Positions 12,556 to 28,700 of a stretch of 64,000 nucleotides of DNA are shown piece by piece (the first letter of the stretch is position 1; each line of letters opens with the position of its first letter). The position numbers were made by a program, and so were the translations under genes. The stretch comes from Glandiceps talaboti. Taxonomy: Eukaryota; Hemichordata; Enteropneusta; Spengelidae. Location: contig NC_135557.1 of NCBI RefSeq assembly GCF_964340395.1, positions 6,099,716 to 6,163,715 on the forward strand. The letters are read 5' to 3'. The notes under the pieces were generated by a model, which was not told the DNA's origin, did no database searches, and saw only the letters and a program-made list of their open reading frames with translations.

Positions 12556-13674
12556 GATTTTTTTCTTCCTTTACTTGAGGGGGGGGGGGCTTAAGTTTAT
12601 GAAAGATTTATGAGTAATGTGGCGTTATTTGCTGATTCAATGGAGATTCATTGTCCATATAACATACTATTATATAAAAAGACCTGAAGTGTAGTATACA
12701 TTTTACGACCTGTATTTTTCATTAATACATTAGATGTCGTTTTACGGATAACAGAATACAACTGTTTAATATTCGCAAAGTATTGATGTGACACGAGGTC
12801 ACAGGAAACTCTCAGCTGTCGGTGAATAATACTCGGAACAAATTTATGTTTTACTTTCGCGAACAGTATTCTGAGATACCAACACTAAGAGTTAATAAAA
12901 GATCATTGATGTCAAATAATGATTAATTATAGGCAGCTGCATAAAAATGACGTCATCACATGGTTAAGCTATGTTTCATATTTATCAGCATTATTTGCAT
13001 TGAATTAAGGTAACGAAACTCTTCCGTTTATTTAGTTATGGTGCTGATGATTTTATCCACAACATGCGCAAAATATAAGTGTACTTGAATGGGAAGACGG
13101 ACAAAAAATTAACACTTAAAATAAACCCACGTATAACATTGCAATATTAGCACTTAAACTCATCAACTCCAAAAAAAAAAAGTCAAAACACATTAATCTA
13201 AAACAGTCTTAACACATAGCATAGCATAGCGCCAACAGCGCCTTGTACAGTTATAGCAGTGGTGTGAATTGCGTACAAAATCATGTTGTGACCGTTAATT
13301 ACTTACATTAAAATATGCGCGATTGCCGAGAAATTCGAAGTGAAAGTTATTTGGTCTATTGTTTTGCGGTAGCCCTTATTAGGGGGCGTTCGTTGCCGGC
13401 CCATAAATGCACGTCTTGATTTGGCAAAACTTTTCACATCGTATTTCACGACAATTGAGCATAATATAATTGTATTGATGAAAATTAACAAAATGACTAT
13501 GACCTAAAGTTTACAAAAATGTCTTTATTTCCTGGAATGGAGTTCCCCTTTAGTGCCCATACGTTTCGAATTGTTTTATTCTGAATATGTCTGTGAATGT
13601 CTTGCATTTTATGTACTTGTTTTACTTATTTTTACTTGCAGACATTGATATTTCATGTGAAGGATTAAATGTAA
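12242..13674. other. Intergenic stretch, no gene recognised
   Basis: Only a (TGT)n tract at 12515-12556 and a G-run near 12580 stand out. I see no exon or RNA gene. Confidence 0.5.
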
Positions 13675-13677
13675 TTG

Positions 13678-13815
13678 TACTGTACTGTGTTGTATTGTAT
13701 TGTATTGTATTGTATTGTATTGTATTGTATTGTATTGTATTGCATTGCACTGCGTTGCGTTGCGTTGCGTTGCGTTGCGTTGCGTTGCGTTGTGTTGTGT
13801 TGTGTTGTGTTGTGT
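13678..13815. repeat. Pentanucleotide array with ordered variants
   Basis: Consecutive units change along the tract from TATTG (about 12 copies) through CATTG/CACTG to CGTTG (about 8) and then TGTTG (about 5). The order looks like local homogenisation of point variants, with the last step explainable by CpG to TpG change. Confidence 0.9.
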
Positions 13816-13869
13816 CAATGTACTATCTCATAGGAAGAGTATTATTAAACTCCATCAATGTAATCTATG

Positions 13870-14430
13870 GTTTCATCCTGTAATCTGAATGTATCTACCT
13901 AATATATATGGACGCAGTGTTTCGGCTGCCCAAATAAATTCTAAACATTCGCTTTCAATAGTGGAATAATATGTCTCTCGGAGTAATATTTTGCTACTCA
14001 GATAGACAAGATGTGTGTGATCTCCACGACTAATTTTCTGATACCGCGTACGGTTGCTTGCATCTACCGGTACTTGTGTACAATGAATGGTCTGTCGAAG
14101 GTTATGTAGGACAGGGTCAGTAGCAAGTGTATATAATGTCTTTCTACTTATTGAAGGACTTTCCACAGGCAAGTTTCCATGGTACACGTATATCCTGATT
14201 AGACCAACCAGTGGAATAGCTACATCGGCAATGTCTGAAATGAAACGACGATAATATTCTACACAGCCTAAAAAAAACTCTGACGCCTTGTTACAGGATC
14301 AGGGAATTCTAGTACAGACTTGACCTTGTATTGTTGTGACGTCACTTCACCTCTACCGACAAGATGGCCAACTAGTGGAACTTCAGGATGTCCAATTTTG
14401 CATTTTCTTGGACGAATAGTCCGGCATGCA
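13870..14430 (-). pseudogene. Gypsy/Ty3-type LTR retrotransposon remnant (RT end to RNase H)
   Basis: The minus strand carries, in order, a degenerate RT thumb region with the YYRRFI motif (near 14250) and an RNase H segment with VDASN, a DHTHLVYLSSK block, STIESECL and RPYILGR (14080-13890). This order is diagnostic of Ty3/Gypsy pol. The RT and RNase H pieces are in different frames and stops interrupt them. No LTRs, integrase or gag are seen nearby, and the right side is cut by a microsatellite. It is a dead fragment. Confidence 0.8.
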
Positions 14431-14445
14431 TTTTTATTATTTATT

Positions 14446-14448
14446 TAT

Positions 14449-14535
<87 letters not shown>

Positions 14536-14566
14536 CCTATCTACCTATCTATCTATCTATCTATCT

Positions 14567-14655
<89 letters not shown>
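14446..14655. repeat. (TATC)n then (AATC)n microsatellite
   Basis: About 30 TATC-type units pass directly into about 22 AATC units at ~14568; a short T-run and G-run follow. Confidence 0.95.
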
Positions 14656-14656
<1 letters not shown>

Positions 14657-14738
14657 TTACTTTTTTTGTTTGTTTGTTGTTTTTTTTTTGGGGGGGGGGC
14701 AGGTAATTTTGTTTATTTAATTATAATGTTTTCACAAC

Positions 14739-16484
<1,746 letters not shown>

Positions 16485-16589
16485 ATGTCGTTTCTCAAAA
16501 TGGTATTTGGTGTTTTTATGGTGATTGCATGTATGTATATTCGGACCTGCCAGTGTAAGCGTGTGGAGGGAATCATAAACACGACGACC
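16485..16589 (+). CDS. Exon 1: signal peptide of GPR180-like protein
   Basis: The ATG at 16485 lies in AAAATGT. It opens a 35-codon segment with a hydrophobic core (MVFGVFMVIACMYI), then CQCKRVEGIINTTT, ending in phase 0 at a consensus donor GTAAGT (16590). A signal peptide followed by K.V.G....T matches the start of TMEM145-type ectodomains. Confidence 0.75.
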
Positions 16590-16674
16590 GTAAGTACTAT
16601 TGCAATGTCTGTTTTTATTGGTAACACATTGCAGAATTTGGCGTGTTGTGTATGTATGTATGTATGTATGTATG

Positions 16675-16705
<31 letters not shown>

Positions 16706-19700
16706 TTGTTAATGTTTTATACGTAACATAATCGCTGTGCCATTTAATGGATTGTATCATGACTAGGGTGAACATGACAGAGTGACCCGGTCGATTTCAC
16801 ACGGGTTATGACCCGCTTACATCGTCACATGCTAGGGTTAGTTCGACTGAGGAATCCAATCCTGGGATCCAATCAAGCGCTGTCTGACAGTACTCAGTTA
16901 TTCAAATAGGACCTCTACCGATAGACTGCTATGAACTCTCCCGACAGACTGCAGAAAAATTGTACAGCTACTCGAAAATTATATTTCAACTCCTAGCTTC
17001 ACATGCAAGTACGTTGTTTTGCTAATTTGAGTAAATATTACATAAATATATACCTTCAGATTATGTTAATCGCTCTCCGACGCCATATTTGATAACCGAA
17101 AACAATGAATCTATCTGGCATCCCAATAGAATGCGCGCGCATCAACCCCGATTCACAACCAAGTGTACACATTTGAACCGTTGTACACCATGATAAACCC
17201 GGATAATCAATCAGGTTCACCCACACAGTAACACAAAAGATGTTCTGGTTTGAACGCAACCCATTTGACTTTATTGGGAAAGAAAGAAAAAAATACTTGT
17301 GTATTTCCGATAACATGGCCTCAGAAGATTGGGTAGTTAGGACAGGATTTTATTTTATTTTGCTTTATCTGTGACTTTTTAAAAGTTTTTATTTTTAAAA
17401 AAGATACTATACTTTGACCCAAAAATAAACGGAATGTCGGTCAAAATTCACCTTATGAAATATGTACAGACATGACAGGGGAAAGAAACTTACGTACAGT
17501 AAGGTCCGCAAGACAAGGAATTTCTTAACTTTGTTTTTAAATTTAAAAAAATGAAACGTTTAGGGTCTGTGGTTTAAACTAGGGTCGGTCGGGTTATCGG
17601 AAGCAAACGATTCTTTACTTAATTTTTGTTTTATATGACGATTTTATCTCTTTTTGTTTACTCAAGGATTGGGAATGCTTAACAGCTTATTGCTTCTTAT
17701 CAGACATTGCAAGATTTCGATTTCATTAACAATATCCTGTTGTAAGTAAAACAGTTACTTAATTTTTCACAATTTGGACAAAGAGACGATGTTATAGGCT
17801 CAAGTAGATTGATTTTTATGAGCAATCATTATTAATGTTCTCAGTTATCCAAGTATGAATTAGTAATGAGACAGAGAACATTTAACAGAATGTAAACTGA
17901 ATGCCTATGTAGTAAGGACAAAACATGGTTTGTTCCAACACCCATTTACAGAACACAAAACACTGAACTAATATGCATATTATGTACAATTCTTAATATG
18001 ATTGTTACTTCCCTTCAGTGAATTAAAATTGCAAAATTCTGAACTAATATGCATATTATGTACAATTCTTTTAAAATATCACCTTCGTTTACTTCCAGAA
18101 ATATGCAACCCAAAACATATACTCTTGTACACTAATGATAGTTGGAATGAACTCAATAAAGGCAACATTGAGGTAAGCTACTTTTTGGGTATACAAACTG
18201 TGCATACTCAGTTTTATATTATTGCACTACATCAGCACTTCTAGTTTTATTATTTCATTTTGAATATCCAATTATATCATTTCAGTACACTTGCATATTC
18301 AGTCCTGTTATTTCAGTATATTTGTATATTCAGTCCTGTTATTTCATTAAACTTGTATTTCAGTTCTGTTATTTCACTACATTGTATATTAAGTTCTGTT
18401 ATATCAATACATTTGTATATTTAGTTCTATTATTTCAGTATATTTGTTTATTCAGTTCTATTATTTCAGTATATTTGTATATTCAGTTCTATTATTTCAG
18501 TATATTTGTATATTCAGTTCACTTATATCAATACATTTCTATATTCAGTTCTATTTCAGTACATTTTATATTGAGTTCTATTATTTCACTACATTTCTAT
18601 ATTCAGTTCTATTATTTCACTACATTTGTATATTCAGTTCTATTATTTCAGTACATTTGTATATTCAGTTCTATTATTTCAGTACATTTGTATACTTATT
18701 TCTGTTATTTCAGTACATTTGTATATTCAGTTCTGTTATTTCACTACATTTGTATATTTAGTTCTGTTATTTCACTACATTTGTATACTTATTTCTGTTA
18801 TTTCAGTACATTTTTATATTTAGTTCTGTTATTTCACTACATTTGTATATTTAGTTCTGTTATTTCACTACATTTGTATACTTAGTTCTGTTATTTCACT
18901 ACATTTGTATACTTATTTCTGTTATTTCAGTACATTTTTATATTCAGTTCTGTTATTTCAGTACATTTTTATATTCAGTTCTATTATTGTATATTTATAT
19001 ATTAAATTCTGTTATTTCACTACATTTGTATACTTATTTCTGTTATTTCACTACATTTGTATATTCAGTTCTATTTCTGTATATTTGTATATTTAGTTCT
19101 GTTATTTCACTACATTTCTATATTCAGTTCTATTATTTCAGTACATTTGTATATTCAGTTCTGTTATTTCACTACATTTCTATATTCAGTTCTATTATTT
19201 CACTACATTTGTATATTCAGTTCTATTATTTCACTACATTTCTATATTCAGTTCTATTATTTCAATATATTTGTATACTTATTTCTGTTATTTCACTACA
19301 TTTGTATATTCAGTTCTATTTCTGTATATTTGTATATTTAGTTCTGTTATTTCACTACATTTCTATATTCAGTTCTATTATTTCAGTACATTTGTATATT
19401 CAGTTCTGTTATTTCACTACATTTCTATATTCAGTTCTATTATTTCACTACATTTGTATATTCAGTTCTATTATTTCACTACATTTCTATATTCAGTTCT
19501 ATTATTTCACTACATTTCTATATTCAGTTCTATTATTTCACTACATTTCTATATTCAGTTCTGTTATTATAGTACATTTGTATATTCAGTTCTATTATTT
19601 CACTACATTTGTATATTCAGTTCTGTTATTTCAGTACATTTGTATATTCACTTCTGTTATTTCAGTACATTTCTATATTCAGTTCTATTATTTCAGTACA

Positions 19701-22700
19701 TTTCTATATTCAGTTCTGTTATTTCACTACATTTGTATATTTAGTTCTATTATTTCACTACATTTGTATATTTAGTTCTGTTATTTCACTACATTTGTAT
19801 ATTCAGTTCTATTATTTCAGTTCATTTTTATATTCAGTTCTATTATTTCAGTACATTTTTATATTCAGTTCTGTTATTTCAGTACATTTCTATATTCAGT
19901 TCTATTATTTCAGTACATTTCTATATTCAGTTCTGTTATTTCACTTCATTTGTATATTTAGTTCTATTATTTCACTACATTTGTATATTTAGTTCTGTTA
20001 TTTCACTACATTTGTATATTCAGTTCTATTATTTCAGTTCATTTTTATATTCAGTTCTATTATTTCTGTATATTTATATATTCAATCCTGTTATTTCACT
20101 ACATTTGTATAGTCAGTTCTGTTATTTCACTACATTTGTATAGTCAGTTCTGTTATTTCACTACATTTGTATAGTCAGTTCTGTTATTTCACTACATTTG
20201 TATAGTCAGCTCTATTATTTCAGTACATTTGTATAGTCAGTTCTGTTATTTCACTACATTTGTATAGTCAGTTCTATTATTTCAGTACATTTGTATAGTC
20301 AGTTCTGTTATTTCACTACATTTGTATAGTCAGTTCTATTATTTCAGTACATTTGTATAGTCAGTTCTGTTATTTCACTACATTTGTATAGTCAGTTCTA
20401 TTATTTCAGTACATTTGTATAGTCAGTTCTGTTATTTCACTACATTTGTATATAAAGTTGTGTTATATTAATACATTTCTATATTCAGTTCTCTTATTTC
20501 AGTATATTTGTATATTCTGTTCTATTTCAGTATATTTGTATATTGAGTTCTATTATTTCAGTACACTTGCATATTCAGTTTTATTATTTCAGTACATTTT
20601 TATACTCATTTCTGTTATTTCAGTATATTTGTATATTCAGTTCTATTATTTCAGTATATTTGTATATTCAGTTCTATTATTTCACTACATTTGTATATTT
20701 AGTTCTGTTATTTCACTACATTTGTATATTCAGTTCTATTATTTCAGTATATTTGTATATTCTGTTCTATTTCAGTATATTTGTATATTTAGTTCTGTTA
20801 TTTCACTACATTTGTATATTCAGTTCTATTATTTCAGTTCATTTTTATATTCAGTTCTATTATTTCAGTACATTTTTATATTCAGTTCTGTTATTTCAGT
20901 ACATTTCTATATTCAGTTCTATTATTTCAGTACATTTCTATATTCAGTTCTGTTATTTCACTTCATTTGTATATTTAGTTCTATTATTTCACTACATTTG
21001 TATATTTAGTTCTGTTATTTCACTACATTTGTATATTCAGTTCTATTATTTCAGTTCATTTTTATATTCAGTTCTATTATTTCTGTATATTTATATATTC
21101 AATCCTGTTATTTCACTACATTTGTATAGTCAGTTCTGTTATTTCACTACATTTGTATATTTAGTTCTGTTATTTCACTACATTTGTATATTTAGTTCTG
21201 TTATTTCACTACATTTGTATAGTCAGCTCTATTATTTCAGTACATTTGTATAGTCAGTTCTGTTATTTCACTACATTTGTATAGTCAGTTCTATTATTTC
21301 AGTACATTTGTATAGTCAGTTCTGTTATTTCACTACATTTGTATATAAAGTTGTGTTATATTAATACATTTCTATATTCAGTTCTCTTATTTCAGTATAT
21401 TTGTATATTCTGTTCTATTTCAGTATATTTGTATATTGAGTTCTATTATTTCAGTACACTTGCATATTCAGTTTTATTATTTCAGTACATTTTTATATTC
21501 ATTTCTGTTATTTCAGTATATTTGTATATTCAGTTCTATTATTTCAGTATATTTGTATATTCAGTTCTATTATTTCACTACATTTGTATATTTAGTTCTG
21601 TTATTTCACTACATTTGTATATTCAGTTCTATTATTTCAGTATATTTGTATATTCAGTTCTATTATTTCACTACATTTCTATATTTAGTTCTATTATTTC
21701 ACTACATTTGTATATTCAGTTCTATTATTTCACTACATTTCTATATTTAGTTCTATTATTTCACTACATTTGTATATTTAGTTCTATTTTTTCACTACAT
21801 TTGTATACTTATTTCTGTTATTTCACTACATTTGTAGATTCAGTTCTGTTATTTCACTACATTTGTATATTCAGTTCTGTTATTTCACTACATTTGTATA
21901 TTCAGTTCTGTTATTTCACTACATTTGTATATTTAGTTCTGTTATTTCACTACATTTGTATATTCAGTTCTATTTTTTCACTACATTTGTATATTTAGTT
22001 CTGTTATTTCACTACATTTGTATATTCAGTTCTGTTATTTCACTACATTTGTATATTTAGTTCTGTTATTTCACTACATTTGTATACTTAGTTCTGTTAT
22101 TTCACTACATTTGTATATTCAGTTCTGTTATTTCACTACATTTCTATATTCAGTTCTGTTATTTCACTACATTTGTATACTTATTTCTGTTATTTCACTA
22201 CATTTCTATATTCAGTTCTATTTTTTCACTACATTTGTATATTTAGTTCTGTTATTTCACTACATTTGTATATTCAGTTCTGTTATTTCACTACATTTGT
22301 ATATTTAGTTCTGTTATTTCACTACATTTGTATACTTAGTTCTGTTATTTCACTACATTTGTATATTTAGTTCTGTTATTTCTGTATATTTCTATATTCA
22401 GTTCTGTTATTTCACTACATTTGTATACTTATTTCTGTTATTTCACTACATTTCTATATTCAGTTCTATTTTTTCACTACATTTGTATATTTAGTTCTGT
22501 TATTTCACTACATTTGTATATTCAGTTCTGTTATTTCACTACATTTGTATATTTAGTTCTGTTATTTCACTACATTTGTATACTTAGTTCTGTTATTTCA
22601 CTACATTTGTATATTCAGTTCTGTTATTTCACTACATTTCTATATTCAGTTCTATTTTTTCACTACATTTGTATATTCAGTTCTGTTATTTCACTACATT

Positions 22701-25700
22701 TGTATATTCAGTTCTATTATTTCACTACATTTGTATATTCAGTTCTCTTATTTCACTACATTTGTATATTCAGTTCTGTTATTTCACTACATTTCTATAT
22801 TCAGTTCTATTTTTTCACTACAATTGTATATTCAGTTCTGTTATTTCACTACATTTCTATATTCAGTTCTATTTTTTCACTACATTTGTATATTCAATTC
22901 TGTTATTTCACTACATTTGTATATTCAGTTCTGTTATTTCACTACATTTGTATATTCAGTTCTGTTATTTCGCTACATTTGTATATTCAATTCTGTTATT
23001 TCACTACATTTGTATATTCAGTTCTATTACTTCAGTACATTTTTATTTTCAGTTCTGTTATTTCAGTACTTTTGTATACTTATTTCTGTTATTTCACTAC
23101 ATTTGTATACTTATTTCTGTTATTTCACTACATTTCTATATTCAGTTCTATTTTTTCACTACATTTGTATATTCAGTTCTATTATTTCAGTACATTTCTA
23201 TATTCAGTTCTATTATTTCAGTATATTTGTATATTCAGTTCAATTTCAGTATATTTGTATATCGAGTTCTATTATTTCAGTACACTTGCATATTCAGTTT
23301 TATTATTTCAGTACATTTTTATACTTATTTCTGTTATTTCACTACATTTGTATATTCTGTTCTATTATTTCAGTATATTTGTATATTCAGTTCTGTTATT
23401 TCAGTACATTTCTATATTCAGTTCTATTATTTCACTACATTTGTATATTCTGTTCTATTATTTCACTACATTTGTATATTTAGTTCTATTATATCAGTAC
23501 ATTTTTATATTCAGTTCTATTATTTCAGTACATTTTTATATTCAGTTCTATTTCTGTATATTTCTATATTCAGTTCTATTATTTCAGTACATTTGTATAC
23601 TTATTTCTGTTATTTCACTACATATATTAAGTTATATTTTATCACTACATTTCTATATTCAGTTCTATTATTTCACTACATTTCTATATTCAGTTCTGTT
23701 ATTTCACTACATTTGTATATTTAGTTCTATTATTTCACTACATTTCTATATTCAGTTCTATTATTTCACTACATTTGTATATTCAGTTCTATTATTTCAC
23801 TACATTTGTATATTTAGTTCTGTTATTTCACTACATTTGTATATTCAGTTCTATTATTTCAGTTCATTTTTATATTCTGTTCTATTACTTCAGTACATTT
23901 TTATATTCAGTTCTGTTATTTCATTACATTTGTATACTTATTTCTGTTATTTCAGTACATTTCTATATTCAGTTCTATTATTTCACTACATTTGTATATT
24001 TAGTTCTATTATTTCACTACATTTGTATATTTAGTTCTGTTATTTCACTACATTTGTATATTTAGTTCTGTTATTTCACTACATTTGTATATTTAGTTCT
24101 GTTATTTCACTACATTTGTATATTTAGTTCTGTTATTTCACTACATTTGTATATTTAGTTCTGTTATTTCACTACATTTGTATATTTAGTTCTGTTATTT
24201 CACTACATTTGTATATTCAGTTCTATTATTTCAGTACATTTTTATATTCAGTTCTATTTCTGTATATTTATATATTCAATCCTGTTATTTCACTACATTT
24301 CTATATTCAGTTCAATTATTTCACTACATTTGTATATTTAGTTCTGTTATTTCACTACATTTGTATATTCAGTTCTATTATTTCAGTTCATTTTTATATT
24401 CAGTTCTATTACTTCAGTACATTTTTATATTCAGTTCTGTTATTTCATTACATTTGTATACTTATTTCTGTTATTTCAGTACATTTCTATATTCAGTTCT
24501 ATTATTTCACTACATTTGTATATTTAGTTCTATTATTTCACTACATTTGTATATTTAGTTCTGTTATTTCACTACATTTGTATATTTAGTTCTGTTATTT
24601 CACTACATTTGTATATTCTGTTGTTATTTCAGTATATTTGTATATTCAGTTCTATTTTTTCACTACATTTGTATATTTAGTTCTATTATTTCACTACATT
24701 TGTATATTTAGTTCTGTTATTTCACTACATTTGTATATTGAGTTCTATTATTTCAGTACACTTGTATATTCAGTTCTATTATTTCAGTACATTTGTACAT
24801 TCAGTTCTATTATTTCAGTACATTTGTATATTTAGTTCTGTTATTTCACTACATTTGTATATTGAGTTCTATTATTTCAGTACACTTGTATATTCAGTTC
24901 TATTATTTCACTACATTTGTATATTGAGTTCTATTATTTCAGTACATTTGTATATTTAGTTCTATTATTTCAGTACATTTCTGTATTCAGTTCTATTATT
25001 TCACTACATTTGTATATTCAGTTCTATTATTTCAGTACATTTGTATATTTAGTTCTATTATTTCAGTACATTTGTACATTCAGTTCTATTATTTCAGTAC
25101 ATTTGTACATTCAGTTCTATTATTTCAGTACATTTGTACATTCAGTTCTATTATTTCAGTACACTTGCATATTCAGTTTTATTATTTCAGTACATTTTTA
25201 TACATATTTCTGTTATTTCAGTTTATTTGTATATTCAGTTCTGTTATTTCACTACATTTGTATATTCAGTTCTGTTATTTCAGTACATTTCTATATTCAG
25301 TTCTATTATTTCACTACATTTGTATATTCTGTTCTATTATTTCACTACATTTGTATATTTAGTTCTATTATATCAGTACATTTTTATATTCAGTTCTATT
25401 ATTTCAGTACATTTTTATATTCTCAGTTCTATTTCTGTATATTTATATATTCAATCCTGTTATTTCACTACATTTGTATATTGAGTTCTATTATTTCAGT
25501 ACATTTGTATATTTAGTTCTGTTATTTCACTACATTTGTATATTCAGTTCCATTATTTCAGTTCATTTTTATATTCAGTTCTATTATTTCACTACATTTG
25601 TATATTTAGTTCTGTTATTTCACTACATTTGTATATTTAGTTCTGTTATTTCACTACATTTGTATATTGAGTTCTATTATTTCAGTACATTTGTATATTT

Positions 25701-28700
25701 AGTTCTGTTATTTCACTACATTTGTATATTCAGTTCTATTATTTCAGTTCATTTTTATATTCAGTTCTATTATTTCAGTACATTTTTATATTCTGTTCTA
25801 TTTCAGTATATTTGTATACTTATTTCTGTTATTTTAGTACATTTTTATATTCAGTTCTATTATTTCAGTATATTTGTATATTTAGTTCTGTTATTTCACT
25901 ACATTTGTATATTTAGTTCTGTTATTTCACTACATTTGTATATTCAGTTCTATTATTTCAGTACAGTTGTATATTCAGTTCTATTATTTCAGTACATTTG
26001 TATATTCAGTTCAGTTATATCAGTACATTTGTATATTCAGTTCTATTATTTCAGTACATTTGTATATTCAGTTCTATTATTTCAGTACATTTGTATATTC
26101 AGTTCTATTATATCACTACATTTGTATATTTAGTTCTATTATTTCAGTACATTTGTATATTCAGTTCTGTTATATCAGTACATTTGTATATTCAGTTCTA
26201 TTATTTCACTACATTTGTATATTCAGTTCTGTTATTTCAATATATTTGTATATTCAGTTCTATTATTTCAGTACATTTGTATATTCAGTTCTATTATTTC
26301 AGTACATTTGTATATTCAGTTCTATTATATCAGTACATTTGTATATTCAGTTCTATTATTTCAATATATTTGTATATTCAGTTCTATTATTTCAGTACAT
26401 TTGTATATTCAGTTCTATTATTTCAGTACATTTGTATATTCAGTTCTGTTATATCAGTACATTTGTATATTCAGTTCTATTATTTCAGTACATTTGTATA
26501 TTTAGTTCTATTATATCAGTACATTTGTATATTCAGTTCTATTATTTCAGTATATTTGTATATTCAGTTCTATTATTTCAGTATATTTGTATATTCAGTT
26601 CTATTATTTCAGTACATTTCTGTATTCAGTTCTATTATTTCAGTACATTTGTATATTCAGTTCTATTATTTCAGTACATTTGTATATTCATTTCTATTAT
26701 ATCAGTACATTTGTATATTCAGTTCTATTATTTCAGTATATTTGTATATTTAGTTCTGTTATATCAGTACATTTGTATATTCAGTTCTGTTATTTCACTA
26801 CATTTGTATATTTAGTTCTGTTATTTCAGTATATTTATATATTCAGTTCTATTATTTCAGTACATTTCTATATTCAGTTCTATTATTTCACTACATTTGT
26901 ATATTTAGTTCTGTTATTTCAGTACATTTGTATATTCAGTTCTGGTATTTCAGTACATTTGTATATTCATTTCAATTATTTCAGTACATTTGTATATTCA
27001 GTTCTATTATTTCAGTACATTTGTATATTTAGTTCTGTTATATCAGTACATTTGTATATTCAGTTCTGTTATATAACTACATTTGTATATTTAGTTCTGT
27101 TATTTCACTACATTTATATATCCAGTTCTGTTATTTCAGTATATTTGTATATTCATTTCTGTTATATCACTGCATTTGTATATTCAGTTCTGTAATTTCA
27201 GTATATTTGCATATTAATTTTTTCAATATATTTGAATATTTAGTTTTGCTATTTCAGTACCTGTGCATAAATTATCGCGATTGCATGTGCAACCACAAAT
27301 ATTATGTATTTATACATTAAGTGCGTTGATATACAAAACATACCATAAGGTCATATACTACACACAGTTGGAAGACGAGAATGGTTTAATGTTCTGGTTT
27401 ATATTCGTCCTAAAGAAAAAGAAAAATCTTAGGAAATTACAAATCCACTTCTATAAATAAGCCCAGTTTGGCCTAGACCTATTTAAATGGCATACCTCAA
27501 CCATTGTATATAACCCCTTCAATTGCCATGATTTATAAAAAAAAATAAAATTCATTCAAAGACGGCTAACTTATCATTGTGAGATCGACTTAAAAATCGT
27601 ATAATATATTTCATTCATTGTTTCATTATAGAAGTGCACCGAGAGAGAAGCCCTGTTGAAAGTTGAAAATAATCAATTTATCAATTTAACCGACGCATAC
27701 CCCTGGTCTGGATGCAGGCGAGATAATATTTCTCAAAATGATGATTTATACAAATACACTGATAATGGAGAAATATTTAATTGTAATGGAGGACGGTCTT
27801 TTAAGTCAGTCAGTCCTAGGATTTGGTACTTGGCTGTCAGTAATTGCTATGCTGAACAGGTATGTACTCATATTTGTGTTCTTCGAACATTGTTATCTGA
27901 TTACAGACTACCAACATTACTAATCACAACAAGAAACACACTTATACAACACATATACTGATATAAGTAACCCATAAAAAACAAGAATTCCTATAACAGT
28001 ACATACATACATACATACATACATACATACATGTACATACATACATACATACATACATACATACATACATACATACATACATACATACATACAAACATAC
28101 ATACATACATACATACATACATACATACATACATACATACATAAATCACATATTTAAGGTAGTATGCAACTTTTAATATGTTCTGTTTTCGATCTGATTA
28201 AACAGCCAGGTTTGATTCTACGATATAATATATCTTTAACAAATGGCGACTTACCAGACGATGGTGATGGAGCATGTGGCCATGGATACTCCGATGATGT
28301 TAATGATGATGGTGGTGGTGGTGGTGGAATTTGTCGATCCGACTCGGTTTCAGGATCAGGTATCTAAGACTTTGAAAACAAACTGTCGATAGCCATCGGT
28401 GTTTCCTAACGCTAAGCATACTGTGAACTAAATTCTTCCATATGTGTTTGTAAACATATATTTGCTAATTAATGTTTAATCCTACACAACTGACTTAACA
28501 TGATTTTAGGAACATCTACTAAACGGTCAACATTGTACTCAAAAGAACAACTATGAACGTATTACAGTACAAGTTCTCTTTAAATCTAACAAGCGACCTA
28601 TAGCTCAGAATAGCTCCGCTGTTATTGTATTTTATTTTTTATTTTGGTAACATGTAGAAGTGGTTCAGTTGTTAATCTTTTCAGTATGCAGTTTTGTTTT

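Noticed and set aside
18322-27195. Long forward open frames (up to 537 codons) with repeated Tyr/Phe/Ile-rich peptides
   Set aside because: They run through the 31-bp minisatellite in all three frames. The openness comes from the repeat having no stop words, and nothing suggests translation.
18250-27240. CRISPR-like array of short repeats
   Set aside because: Units are contiguous 31-mers without unique spacers, in a eukaryotic intron.
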